This document shows, piece by piece, positions 11,483-23,698 of a stretch of DNA of 64,000 bases. The stretch covers positions 312,001 to 376,000 of the forward strand of contig NW_012236509.1 of the NCBI RefSeq assembly GCF_000787575.1. Reading direction: 5' to 3'. The translations under genes were made by a program, and so were the position numbers. This stretch comes from Acytostelium subglobosum LB1 (Eukaryota > Evosea > Eumycetozoa > Acytosteliales > Acytosteliaceae). Within the stretch, counting starts at the first letter, position 1; each line of letters opens with the position of its first letter. A model generated the notes under the pieces. It did no database searches, was not told where the DNA came from, and saw only the letters and a program-made list of their open reading frames with translations.

Positions 11483-14159
11483 ATGAACAATAACAATAAT
11501 TATAACTCACCTACACTATCTACTTCGAGTTCATCATCATCTACTTCAATCACAACTTCGACCTCAACCTCAAACACATCTGATAGTAATACATCACTAC
11601 AACACCAACCAAAGAAGATACATAAACTATCTGTTGATGTTATCAATAGAATCAATGCAGGCGAGGTTGTATTACGACCTAGCAATGCTCTCAAGGAGCT
11701 AATTGAGAACTCATTGGACGCTCATTCAACGATCATCACTGTCACACTGAAAGATGGAGGTCTAAAGTTATTACAGATACAAGATAATGGTTGTGGTATC
11801 AAGGTATGTGACTGCTCTATCCTTAGGTCAAGTGTCGATCAATCAACACTTGTCTAATACCTACACACTGAAACTCACTCACTCACATTGTTAGCTCGAG
11901 GATATGGATATTGTTTGCGAGAGGTTCACAACGAGCAAGTTGACATCGTTTGAAGACTTGAGAAAGATTACGACATTTGGATTCAGAGGCGAGGCACTCT
12001 CATCAATCAGTCATTGTGCACATCTCAAGATATTGACAAAGACATATGATTCGGCTTGTGCCTATCGTGCACACTATCACAATGGCAAGCTGCACTCACC
12101 CGACGCCAGACAATCGGCTGAGCCCAAGCCGTGTGCCGGTGTCAATGGCACTCAGATCACAGTGGAGGACCTGTTCTACAACAACCCTTCGAGGAAACTT
12201 GTTATCAAAAACACATTGGAGGAACACAATCGTATAGTCGATCTGATTAGGAAGTACGCCATCAACAACAGTACGATAACATTCATATTGAAGAAGTTTG
12301 GTGATCCGACACCGGACGTGCACACACCTGGCAACCTGACCGAGAAGGAGGCCATCGCCCACCTCTATGGCAGCGAGGTTGGACGCGAACTCAAAGAGCT
12401 ATCCGTGTCCAATGACAAACTAGAGTTTGACATGAAAGGATTCTTCTCCTCCACCAACTACTCTGGCAAGAAGATGACATTCATTCTCTTTATCAATAGT
12501 ATGTACATGTATTATCACAGTTCACATGAATGACTAACTAACTTTGAATGAATATGAATAGATCGTTTGGTTGAATCAAAGAATTTGAAGACTGGTATAC
12601 AGAAGATATACGAGAAGTACTTGCCAAAGGGTACACATCCATTTGCTTTTGTTCGACTGCAACTCAATCCAAAGAATGTCGATGTCAATTGTAGTCCAAC
12701 CAAGAACATGGTGCAGTTCCTCAATGAAGAGGCCATCATTGAGATGATCCAGAAGATCGTGGACCAAGACCTTGTTCAATCTATCAACTCAAGATCATTC
12801 TCAACACAAGTCACATTGCCAGACTTTGACAGCACTAGCAATGACGCTCCGTCCAACAACAACAACACGAACAAAGGAGCAACATCGACAACACAATCAA
12901 CTTCAGCTACAAGCAAATCCAACAAGGCACCCGCTATATTGCCATCACAGCTGATTCGATCAGATTCAAAGACTCAACCCATCTCTGCATTCATTGCTGA
13001 TGAAGACAATGACTCTGACTTTAGACCAAATCAACTCATCTTCACAAAAAAGTCGAACAACAAGGGAAAAGACGGTGGCGGTGGTCCACTCAATGCAAAC
13101 GACTCTGCCATGACCTCAGACATGATTGATGAAATAGAGAGCTCAGGCATGGCTCCTCCATCCCCTCAACAACCAACTACAACAACAACAACTACATCCA
13201 CGTCTACAACCACATCTTCCAACGACGACAACACCTCAGACGGCGCCAACAACAACACAAAGAAACACAAACTGGACACCGAGACAACATCAGTAGTCAA
13301 TCCAAATAGGACAAAGAGATACAAGCCTACTGAGTTGACCAGTATCAAGGACCTTCTAAAGACTGTGGACAACAACTTACATAGTGGATTGCAAGAGTTC
13401 TTCTCAGACTGTGTGTTTGTTGGCTGTCTCGATCATACATTCTCACTGGCACAACACAAGACCAAGCTCTACCTCATCAACGTTGAGATACTTAGCAAAG
13501 AGTTGATCTATCAGAGTATCCTGCGTGGCTTTGCAGCATTTGACACCATCAAGTTTGTCACACCCCTATCAATCAACACAATGATACTTACCTCCCTAGA
13601 CTCGCCTTGCTCTGGATGGCAACCTGAAGATGGTTCCAAAGAGAAGATAGCTGATGTATGTATTATGCATGAGCATGACCTGGTGCTTGTCATATCCTAA
13701 CCCAATCAATCAATCACATAGTACTTGACCAAACTATTGATATCAAAGGCATCGATGTTACACGAGTACTTCTCCATTGATATTATTGATGGTCACCTGG
13801 CGGGTATCCCTCAGATATTGGATAACTATGTGCCTTGCATGGATAACCTGCCCGTCTTTATGTTGCATCTGGCTACAGAGGTGGACTGGGAGTTTGAAAA
13901 GGAATGTTTCGATTCAATAGCCAAAGAGTTGTCTGTGTTTTACAAGATTGAAGCATCACTACCTGTCGATAACAACAACAACAACAACACGAGTACAACA
14001 CACAATGGACAGAAACGCAATGGAAGGGAATGGGTCATACAACATTTGATCTTCCCAGCACTCAAACGATTGGTGCCGCCCAAGTCATTCTCCAATGATG
14101 GCACCATCATCATGGTCACTTCCTTGGAGAAATTGTTCAAGGTATTTGAGCGATGTTAA
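11483..14159 (+). CDS. mlh1: DNA mismatch repair protein MLH1
   Basis: Exons 11483-11803, 11895-12498, 12562-13655 and 13722-14159 give 818 residues. MLH1 is the MutL subunit shared by the eukaryotic mismatch-repair heterodimers and acts in the nucleus. After an Asn/Ser/Thr-rich leader of about 50 residues comes the GHKL ATPase: [10 protein letters not shown] (Glu and Asn of motif I), DNGCGI and GFRGEAL. The transducer domain follows ([29 protein letters not shown]). A low-complexity linker of about 200 residues rich in Thr, Ser and Asn precedes the MLH1-type C-terminal dimerisation domain. The protein ends in FERC, the invariant MLH1 terminus that reaches into the partner's endonuclease site. 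This ending separates it from PMS1/PMS2. Length is close to other MLH1 proteins apart from the added leader and linker. The first ATG in frame is used; a GTG six bases upstream is not a plausible start. Confidence 0.95.
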
Positions 14160-14215
14160 TTGATGATAAAGACAGCTTGAATAATGTATATGATCGATCT
14201 GATGATGATGTATTA

Positions 14216-15687
14216 TTACTTGGACACAGCTGATGAATGTACATTCTCCTTTAACAACTCGCCGAATCTCTTGCATGCCTCGTCCATCTGCTCGGTGGTG
14301 GCTGTGGAGAAGGATGCTCGCACGTAGGTCGAGGGCACTGAAGTGTCTGGACTGAAGGCAATGCCAGGCGTCAGGATGACCTTCTTCTCGATGGCCTTGG
14401 TGCTGATGAGTGAGAATGTGTCGTTGACGCCCTTGACCTTGATCCAAACAAACATGCCGGCGACAGGCTTGTTGTACTCGATCATGTCGCCAAGATACCT
14501 GTCCAGACACTCGCAGAACGTGTCGCGTTTGGCGCGATAGAACTCTTGGATGTAAGCAACATGCTTGTTGAAGCCCTCCTTGCCCCATGCCTTGAGCAGG
14601 GTGTACGCGATCATCTGACTGACGCCACTTGCGTGCAACGATGTGGCCTGATGCATGATCTGTGTCTTCTCGACGAGGGCGGCTGGGCCCGTGACAAAGC
14701 CAATGCGCAGTCCTGATGAGAGCACCTTGCTGAGAGAGTCGAAGCGCAGGACTCGACGATCCACATCCATTGAGAGGGAAGGTCTGGCCGAGGTCTGTTG
14801 CGNCCGGCCTCGAGGAACTGGAGGAAGTAGTATGGGTCGTCCTCAAAGATGATCAGGTTGTACTTTGAACAAATCGCATAGACAGATCGCTTCCTCTCCA
14901 CTGTCATCGTGCATCCAGATGGGTTCTGTCCAGTGGGGATGGTGTACAATACTTTGGGCTTGGGCTTGCCAGCGTATCTTGTGTCCCAGTTGGCCAACAA
15001 GTCCTCCAACTGCTCGGGTACGATTCCGTGGGCGTCGACTGGTACGCCAGCCAGGGTAACACCAATTGGGTTGAATATGGATAGCGTGCCACTGTATGTC
15101 GGTGATTCAACAATCACTGAATCGCCCTCACCAAGCAATGTATCAATGGCCTCAGTCAGGCCCTCTTGGCTTCCATTCGTAACCTCAACAGTCCATTGGC
15201 GGCCTGGAGTTGTGGCTATGTGCGGGTTGATTGAATGAGTGATTGAATGGAATGATTCCAGTTCAGATGACATGATGGATTGGATGATGCTTACGATCGA
15301 CCAAGTTATGAGTGTTTTGTTGGAACTCCTTCAGCCACTTTGTGAATGATTCGATACCGTAGGACTGAGAGTATTGAAGGGCAACCTGTAAGTCTGTACC
15401 AGTGATTGACAATGACTCGCCAGTCTTTAACTCAAAGCTAATGTTCTTGAATGGGAATGTAGCGGGATTGGGTAGTCCTCCTCCAAGTGATATCTATACA
15501 TCATCCAACACCCTCAGTCAGTTAGCCATTCTTTCAGTCAACCGATCGATCGACTGAACATTCATGTCGTGGTCCATACCATATCGGGAGACATGATCTT
15601 CATCAACTCTCTGATTGGTGAAGGCTTCCTGTTCAATGCCCTTGCGGACAAGAATGGTGTATAGTCTGTGATCATCGATGAAGTCAT
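14216..15687 (-). CDS. 2-aminoadipate / kynurenine aminotransferase (AADAT type), frame disturbed at one N
   Basis: Exons 15687-15580, 15493-15295 and 15215-14216. It is a PLP-dependent class I/II aminotransferase of the AADAT/LysN group, acting on 2-aminoadipate (lysine breakdown) and kynurenine. Matching segments include LGGGLPNPATFPF, VALQYSQSYGIESF, TNGSQEGLTEA, ESPTYSGTL, LYTIPTGQNPSG, FEDDPYYFLQF, the PLP-lysine motif FDSLSKVLSSGLRIGFVTG, AGMFVWIKVKG and STYVRASFS. The order and spacing follow human AADAT along the whole chain, about 435 residues. At 14803 the sequence has an undetermined base, and the frame upstream and downstream of it differ by one base; both halves are otherwise open and well conserved. 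A sequencing or assembly fault is the simplest reading; a true mutation cannot be excluded. No mitochondrial leader is evident. Confidence 0.9.
14803..14803. other. Undetermined base (N) with local frame slip
   Basis: A single N inside the aminotransferase exon, between FLEA and the segment that reaches LSMDVDRR. Net length here is one base short (or two long) of a whole number of codons. Confidence 0.95.
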
Positions 15688-16600
15688 ATCTTGGTGTATG
15701 TATTAATGATGATTGTGTGTGATCAATTTACAATGAAGCCAATTAAAGATCACTCTCAACTTCAGCTGATCAAAATTTTATCCGTTTTTATCCATTTTTA
15801 TTCAAAGAGACCTTCTTTTGATCTTGGAACTCAAAACAAATAATGACTTAATGTCAACCTGTAGTTTTGAAATGTCTTTATAGGGAGCCAAAGGAGGCTG
15901 AGGAACTGGTAATCCGAATTAGAGTTGGCACAAACTCTCTTCAATAGATTGATATCAAATCCCAAAGCATTGCTTTGGAGGTGTCCTCCCTATCATTTAG
16001 GCCAGAGTAGTCTTATCAACTGCATGATTTCCAGGCACCATGATCAATATTTTAACGATCTTGGAAAGAGTTGATACTAACCAGGTTCATCAAAAGTTGG
16101 TAGACAAGATCAAGTCACAGGTACAGGATACTCCAATGGAGACACCAGCGCTATAAGATGAATGTGAACTCTATTTAGTACTATAACAAATAATGAATTA
16201 AAGTACTTACATGTAGATATATAAATATAACAAGAATGATTATCTCAAAATAGTGATTTGAAATGTTTGTATTTGTCTCAACTCATAATGACATGAGACA
16301 GATGTCAAGGCTCATTCACTCCATTTATGGTAATATAATAACCACACATCTTTGTTATGTTATGTCCAATGAAAGTGTATGTTCACACCCTTTTACATCC
16401 AGTGTTCAACACACACATTCATTCATTCATCCATCCAACAAACACACACACCCATTCAAGAGTATGGATGGATGGATGAAGTAAACAGAACATTAGTGTG
16501 ACTAACATCCACTTCTTGTTTGCAAGACAACTAACATATATTATTATTAGAGATAGAGATAGAAATATAGAGAAATAAAGATAGAGAAATATAAAGAGAT
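15688..16600. other. Divergent spacer, aminotransferase / trehalose synthase
   Basis: About 0.9 kb without a convincing gene. The last 50 bases before the trehalose synthase start are a purine-rich GATAGA/GAAATA tract. Otherwise it is AT-rich with a few GATT and CATT repeats. Confidence 0.6.
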
Positions 16601-19075
16601 ATGTCGACTTCATCATCATCAACAACTACTACTACTTCGACATCGACATCTACATCAAGATCACCACAACAACATTATAATAATATAAGATCATCGAATG
16701 ATGGAATGTCACCTGGCCTTGAGTCAATGTCAAACTTTGATGGTAGATTGGTAGTAATATCAAATAGATTGCCAGTGTCGTTGAAGAAGGAAGCCGATGG
16801 CACTTGGACGAGCAAGATGAGCAGTGGCGGTCTGGTCGCCGCACTCTCAGGCCTCAAATCAACTAATTACATATGGGTCGGATGGATTGGCTCCGAGATC
16901 GAAGAGGCAGACCGCGAGTTTGTCAAGAAGTTGCTCTATGAGAAGCACAGCTGCATCCCAGTGTTCCTCAGCGAGAAGGTTGCCAACGATCATTACAATG
17001 GATTCAGTAATGGAGTGCTATGGCCACTGTTCCACTACCTACCTGGCAACCTGGACTATGAAGAGAGCATCTGGGACGCCTACGTCGAGGCCAATCAACA
17101 GTTTGCCGATGTCGTGCTCTCAATCTACACGCCCGACGACTTACTCTGGGTGCATGACTACCATCTCATGCTGATGCCCGAGTATATCAAGAAGAAACAA
17201 CCCGAGGCCAAGATTGGCTTCTTCCTGCACATTCCATTCCCCTCGAGTGAGATCTTCCGTGTGTTGCCCTGTCGCAAGGAGATCCTGATGGGTGTGTTGC
17301 ACTCCAACCTCATTGGATTCCACACCTACGACTATGCCCGACACTTCTTCAAGGCGTGCACGAGGATGGTGGGCCTGGAGACCGCGCCCAACGGTGTTTA
17401 CCTCAACGGACAGTTCGTACCAGTTGGTGTGTTCCCCGTGGGCATCGATCCAGACAAGTTCTTTGAGTTGCTACAGACTGAGAAGGTCAAGAATAGGATT
17501 GAAGAGCTCAAGCAGAACTTTAAAGGACAAAAGATCATCATTGGAATTGACAGATTAGACTACATCAAGGGTCTTCCACAAAAGTTAGAAGCCATGGAGA
17601 AGTTATTCCAAAAGTATCCACAATGGAAAGGGAAGTTGGTCCTCATCCAGGTATGTCCCATCCCCGCTCGCTCACACTCATTCACTCAATCACTAACCCG
17701 ACCAATCAATCATTAGGTTGCCGTTCCATCTAGACAGGACGTTGAGGAGTACCAAAAGTTGAAACAAAACGTAGAGGAGTTGGTCGGTAGGATCAATGGA
17801 CTTTATGGCTCACTGGGACAACAGCCCATTCATTACTTGTTCCAATCTGTAGACATGTCCGAGTTGACGGCGTTGTACAGTGTCTCGGATGCATGTCTCA
17901 TCACATCGATCAGAGATGGAATGAACCTGGTCGCCCAAGAATACGTCTCATGTCAAACAGAGAAGAAAGGTGCACTCATCCTAAGTGAGTTCACAGGAGT
18001 ATGTATCTCATCGCATTATCTCATTATCAGTCATGACCCGAACTAACAATCAAACAATCAAACATAGGCCGCACAATCACTAAGTGGAGCATTAATAGTT
18101 AATCCTTGGAACACTGAGGATGTGGCCGACTCGATCAATGAGGCGTTGTTGATGTCGGACAAGGAGCGCGCAGAGAAACATAGTATGTTGTTTAACTTCA
18201 TTGTTAAACACACTGCCAGTCACTGGGGCAATGGATTCGTTAGCGAGTTGTTCAAGGCCAGTTCCAAAGCCGACAGGCTCAGCGCGACACCCGAGCTCAA
18301 TGTTGACAAGGTGGTCGCGGCATACAAAGCCAGCACCAGGAGACTTCTCGTGTTGACGTACGACGGCGCACTCATCCCTTTCTCCAACCATCCACGATCG
18401 TGCAAGCCATCTGAGGAGCTGCTCACCATGCTAAAGAAGCTGGCCGCGGACAAGGGCAACGAGATATACTTGATGAGCGGCAGGGACAAGAAGACACTGG
18501 GAGAGTGGTTCAGCGGCATCAACATTGGACTGTCGGCAGAGTTTGGCTGCTTCACCAAGAAGTGCGACTCGAATGAATGGGAGCAGATGTGCCCTCCAAT
18601 GGACCCCAACTGGAAGGAGAGCATCCGTCCACTGTTCAAGTACTTCACGATCCGCACTCCCGGCTCCTTCTTTGAGGAGAAAGAGATGCTGTTCACCTGG
18701 CACTATCGCAATGCCGACCCTGCCTTTGGTTCGATCCAGGCGCGTGAGCTGCACCTCCATCTGGACAATCTGCCGCTGGACGTGATCGTTGGCGAGAAGA
18801 CGCTGGGCGTGCGATCCAACAACATCAATCCGGCGACATCCATTCGTCGCGCAGTCTTGGACCTCGTGCCCAAGGGTCTGGACTTTGTGCTGATGATTGG
18901 CGACACGCACATCCATCAGAGTGAGTTGCCAGTGGTCAATGGCACCATGTGCACCGTATCAGTGGGTAAGAAGACGTGTAATGACTCCTTCTATCTCTCG
19001 TCAACCGATGAAGTCATTGGACTACTTAGTCAGCTTAGCCAGAATTGTCCACTTCCAGGATGTTCCAAAGAGTGA
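16601..19075 (+). CDS. tpsA: Trehalose-6-phosphate synthase with degenerate phosphatase domain
   Basis: Exons 16601-17650, 17717-17998 and 18068-19075 give 779 residues. After a Ser/Thr-rich leader, residues about 48-520 are a family GT20 glucosyltransferase that joins UDP-glucose and glucose-6-phosphate: RLVVISNRLPVS, SSGGLVAAL, WVGWIG, NGVLWPLFHY, WVHDYHLMLMP, GFFLHIPFPSSEIF, IIGIDRLDYIKGLPQKL and RDGMNLVAQEYV. The C-terminal 250 residues align in layout with trehalose-6-phosphate phosphatase (HAD fold), but the catalytic DxDGT is TYDGA (Thr541, Ala545) and the distal acidic motif reads GDTHIHQSE. This half is therefore probably not catalytic and may be regulatory, as in fused synthases whose phosphatase half is silent. 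Trehalose is a spore reserve and stress protectant in dictyostelids. The symbol follows the D. discoideum synthase name and is by similarity only. Confidence 0.92.
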
Positions 19076-19190
19076 TCCAAAGATCTGACCTTCATCAAAC
19101 TGTGAATACAATAACATGTACATTCATTCATTCATCTTCAATCATACAACATGCGCTCCACTACTCGTGTAGATGGGCCGGCATGCCTCT

Positions 19191-19731
19191 CTATTTAATA
19201 TCGTCTTCGTTGTTATCATTTGCTTGCCTTAGTTGTCGCTCCTGTTCTCTCTTTCGTTCGAGTTCAATGTGTTGTTTGTTGATTGTCAATGTCTTTTGAT
19301 CCTCTGGTGATAGTGTTGAAGCAGTGGCGTTACCACCAGCCTCCTTCTCTTGTAATCTAATCTCTATAGGTGTTGGTTCATATTCGAGTATTGTACTCAA
19401 ATGCTTTGCCTGTATCATAACTGTATCTAAATGTGTATTTCCAACTCTGTCATCCTATTGTCAATCATTCATTCAATCATCCTCATTCATTCAATCAAAC
19501 ATACATAACTAAACTCCTTATCTTCTTTGGATCAGTCAGTTCTCTTGACTCTCTAAACTCTGTTCTTGTCTTATGTAATACAAACTGTCTTCTATTCTCT
19601 GTTGGTAGCTTTAATCGTTCCTAATGATGAGGTTGAATGATTGAGTGATTGAGTGAGTGTCAATTCATCGCATGATTCCCAACAACAACATCAGTCCATA
19701 CTCTTAATAATGATCTAAATAGTTTGATCAT
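19191..19731 (-). CDS. LYR-motif mitochondrial assembly factor (LYRM7/MZM1 type)
   Basis: Three exons, 19731-19702, 19620-19510 and 19454-19191, encode 134 residues. The first 10-residue exon MIKLFRSLLR carries the LYR-type signature (LFRSLLR), followed by a three-helix body with ENRRQFVLHKTRTEFRES, a spaced Phe, and LTDPKKIRSL. The C-terminal part is charged and Gln/Glu-rich. The short first exon and the TDP-KI pattern fit LYRM7/MZM1, a matrix chaperone that helps insert the Rieske protein into complex III, better than LYRM4. The donor of exon 2 (GTTATG) is weaker than usual but is the one that keeps the frame. It is divergent from the exonuclease gene with a 216-base spacer. Confidence 0.72.
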
Positions 19732-19947
19732 CTTTGTTCTATGTTCTATACCAGTGTACATTGCCATTGTTGTTGTTGTTGTATCTGTATCACTTTATCT
19801 CTTTATCTGTTTCGCAAAATCAATGAAAATGTGGGCTTTGTCTCGAATATGTTGACCAAAAGACGACTAAACAGATTCATTCATGACAACAAGTTGATGT
19901 CACATCTTATACATATAACATATACATATACATATAACATATATAAT

Positions 19948-21087
19948 ATGATACGTTCAATAACAAGATGTATATCATCACAACAACAACATATATATAG
20001 TAATAGTAGATGTAGTAGATTGTCGACACTAACATTGGATCATCATCATCAATCAATGAGTTACTCATCATCAACTTCATCATACTCTGACGACACTGAT
20101 ACACCTTCAATCTCAAGATCAGCTCAACGTAATAGTCTTGTATACAAACGATTATCAACATTACCTGGCAAGGTAAGTGACCTTCCATAGACTCGCTCGC
20201 TCATGTTCATTCAAACATTGACTCACTCATTCATTCGCGACCGAACGATCAACAAACAGAACTTAAAGAAAGCATTGACAGATATAAAGGATGGAAAGTT
20301 GGGTACACCTAATACTACTGCACACTTTAAAGAGGATATAAGGGACAGGAGTAATCCGGCTAATACTCATGTTGTTATGTTGGACAAGGAGCATTGTTCA
20401 TTCGATGGTGTGTTCTGGATTGACTCTGAACAGCAGTTGGAGCGAACATTCAGTATAATTAGGAAGGAGCACGTCATATCGTTCGATCTGGAGGGCGTGG
20501 AGATGGGCAAGCAGGGCGAGGTCGCACTCGTCCAGGTGGCACTGATGAATGGCACCGTCTTCCTGTTTGACGTGCTGACACTGGGCCAGCGCGTGTTTGC
20601 CGCCGGGCTCAAGGACATACTCGAGTCCAACACATTCCTCAAGGTCGTGCACGACTGTCGCCGAGACAGCGAGATACTCTACCATCGACATCAAGTGTCG
20701 CTCAATCACGTGTTTGACTTGCAGGTCGCGCACGCCCTGCTGCAGAAGAAGCGCGAGGGCAATGTGCCCATTCGCCGATACGGCCTGCAGGAGCTGACGC
20801 ACATGTACATCCCCAAGCACGCATCTCAGCGCGCCGTCGACATCAAGTATCAAGTGCGCGATATCTTCAAGGAGGGCAATACAGAGGTGTGGCGACAGCG
20901 TCCACTCTCCAAACTTATGATCGACTACTCTGCACTGGATGTCATAGTCCTGCATCCCATCTACAACTCGATCGCGCCTCATCTTCAAAGCCCATTCGAC
21001 AAGCGATACCTGAGGAAGCATTTCAGCGAGCAACTCACCTACTTCAAAGACAGCATCAAGCCTCTCTACTCACGCAACTTGATCTAA
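19948..21087 (+). CDS. DEDD-family 3'-5' exonuclease (EXD1/EXD2-like)
   Basis: Exons 19948-20172 and 20260-21087, 350 residues. The domain starts near residue 120. FDLEG near residue 150 gives the first Asp-x-Glu pair; VHDCRRDSEIL supplies the second motif Asp; YSALDV provides the third with a Tyr five residues before Asp (DEDDy type). Between them VFDLQVAHALLQ and YGLQELTHMYI match the RNase D/Werner/EXD fold. The family degrades RNA or DNA from 3' ends with two metal ions. The N-terminus (MIRSITRCISSQQQHIYSN) is rich in Arg and Ser without acidic residues, like a mitochondrial presequence; that location is an inference. No HRDC or helicase domain is attached. Confidence 0.82.
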
Positions 21088-21264
21088 AAGAACGCGAGTT
21101 GGCGAGTCAATATGGTGTGGCGTGGCGGCGTGGCGCTCAACAAACAAATAACACAATCCAATCACTTTTGGTTGGAGATAAGATTACCCATTCAATCAAT
21201 TAGTTGTTTGATCGATCAATCATAGACATAGTACTTTATTTCGATTGAATAAATGAATGAATGA

Positions 21265-23698
21265 TTACTGGAATTCGAAGGAATCAAGTGTTGGTAGAGT
21301 TGGGGAAAGTCCCTTCCTGGTCCTGATGGCCTTGACGATCTTGTTGGAAGGACTGCCCTCAAAGAATGGGTTATTATCGATAACTACCCAATTACCAAAG
21401 ACAACTTGCACCTGGGCTTTGTCATTGGTGTCTGCCTGAATCTTTGGAATGAATCCGAATGAGTGAGCAACAGGTATCTGGACACGGATTACAGTCAGGT
21501 CTTTGTTGGTGTAGTGATCAAGCTCCTCTTCAAGACTACCTTGATGCTGGACTGTTATATGCATGATTGAATCGGAAATTGAATGAGGAACCGTGACTTC
21601 AATATTGTAGAATGGCTCCTTTGGACAAACGGACCCAGCCAAATGAGCTCCAAGGAGTGCACGCTTTGCAGCAGGGATGATCTGACCGTCTCCACAAAGG
21701 GCTACATCCGAGCTGATCTTGGCCTCGGTGAGGTTGAACCTGACTCCTCTCATTGGCTCATCACATAGTGATCCCTGGCTGGTGACAGATTGGAAGGATT
21801 GAATGATCGAGTCCATAACCAAATAGTTTTTAGCCAAGTTGACCAAGATGTTGGTGCCATATCCATTAGGTCCAAATGAACAAATTGCCTTGATATGATC
21901 GGCCTCCCATTCAGAATCTTGGAATCTCTTGGGTCTATCGACTATGTTAACAGCCAATTGCTCAGACTCGATGTAGGGGGCCAGCTCATTGACTATTGGT
22001 TCTGACTTAAAGGTCATACTATTCTTCTTGTTGGACGACGTGGCAATGGAAGTCATTGACTGATCGGATACCGTCTCACAGTAGCATGTCATTGGTGTAG
22101 ACGATGTGGTCTCGACACTAACTCGTAGAAGGTCAGCTAAGTATTGGTCAAGGGTCTGTTTAGTTGGACCACCGATCAAGGCCTCCCCATCACGGATGAC
22201 TGTTGTAGAAATGACATCGCTATTGCCATTGGCCTTGTATTTTTCATTGAACTTGGTCAGAGATGCTGACTTTACAGTGATGGTCATTGATACCAAAGGT
22301 GCCATTGAGTACTTGATTGTCGAAATTGTTCTTGCCTTATCAGAGTTGGTCAGGGTGCTGGTCTTAGAAACTCCAGTATCAATGCCAACCAGAGCGACGA
22401 GGTTACCAGCGGGACAGGACTCGATGGTGATCTCTCCAAGGCCATTCAACACTACAAGCTTTGATATTGTTTGTGTGGACACCACCAGAGTTGGTGACTG
22501 GGTCGTATTGTGGTGGCAACACTCTCACCTTCTGGCCTGGCAGGACAAAACCAGAGAACACACGACCATAGCTGTACACGGTACCAGTTGTCGATCGGAC
22601 GACCTTGCTCACTTGGAAGAACATAGGTCCATTTGAGTTGCATTGTTGTATGACTTGGAGGTCCACCTTATCAACCGTTCCATTGCCTCCGTACAACTTG
22701 TTAGTACGGATTCCTTGGGAGGTCACTGGTGATGGGACCTTCTGAACAACCATTCCAAGAACACATTGCTCAAGATTGAATAACTTCCTCATGACAAGTG
22801 GGGCCAGTTGGTTGGAGGGGAGTGCCTTCTCGCTCTCAGTTAAGTTGATCTTCAATCTACTCTCAACCTTTGGATTGGCTGGATCCTCTAAGAGCACTTT
22901 CAAGGAAGTGAAGAGCAAATAAGTGAAGCCACGAACCGAACCTGAAGTGAGCTTAGTAGACCATTCCTTGGCATGAATGTCAAAGTAGTTGTCGCCCCAC
23001 AACTTGGGAACACCAGAAATACCCTCAGTGGAGGTACCGATGGTCTTCTTGGCCCATATGTCCAAAGTGAAACCCCATCCTTGTTCCACGTTGCCAAATG
23101 CGACATTTAAAGCCAATGGGTCCAGTGAGGGTGAGGACAACGATGATGATGATCCAATGATATTGTTGTACTTTGACAATATGTTTGATAGTTCGAGGTA
23201 GGTATTCTCTCCATCCATCATCATTTGATAGATCAATCGATCTATTTTGTTGATGAACAATGTTGGAACGATTCCATTGTCGATGGCCTGGCGAAGTGCT
23301 TTGGAGGTGGTGGCACTCACCTCTCCAATTGGATCGACAACGAACAGGGCACCATCACTTATCGAGAGGGCGCGGGCCGACCCGCTAGAGAGGTCGAGAT
23401 GAGATTGGGCATTGATGGCATTGATCAAGAATTCTTTGCCCTTGGTCGACTCTGGTAGCTGAACAGTGGAATCATTCTCTTTGTAATGAAGCGGGATGCT
23501 GGAGAGCTCGCCAGTGGATGAACCTTGCTGACCAACTATAGTTGCAGTCTCTGAGTCACTTGTGATACTGTAATTGGCCAAGTGTCCAAACAAGATATCC
23601 TTTCTCTCACCAAAGTTATCAACTATTGCAACATTACGAACATTGTTGGTGTTGATCAACAACTCTTTCAATTTATCATTGTTAACTTTAAATACCAT
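21265..23698 (-). CDS. Degenerate eEF2-like translation factor paralogue, one apparent frame slip
   Basis: The reading frame from ATG 23698 and a second frame entering near 22500-22470 together cover the whole length of elongation factor 2 (about 810 residues; eEF2 about 840). Recognisable stretches: NVRNVAIV, SDGALFVVD, NKIDRLI, GWGFTLDIWAKK, LPSPVTSQG, FGRVFSGFVLPGQKVRV, then ESCPAGNLVALVGID, CFGPNGYGTNILV, GQIIPAAKRALLGAHLAG and VAHSFGFIPKIQADTND. The GTPase signatures are gone: the P-loop HVDHGKST position reads VDNFGERKDI, DSPGH is lost, and only NKID survives. The diphthamide loop DxIHRGGGQ reads DVALCGDGQ, so the modified His is Leu. The two frames differ by one base near 22470-22500; no intron of normal size fits. 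It is either a sequence error in a live pseudo-GTPase gene or an ageing pseudogene. Confidence 0.85.

Noticed and set aside
22440-22500. Intron explaining the frame change in the eEF2-like gene
   Set aside because: Only GT...AG spans of about 35-40 bases would fit, shorter than any intron here, and they would delete conserved residues.
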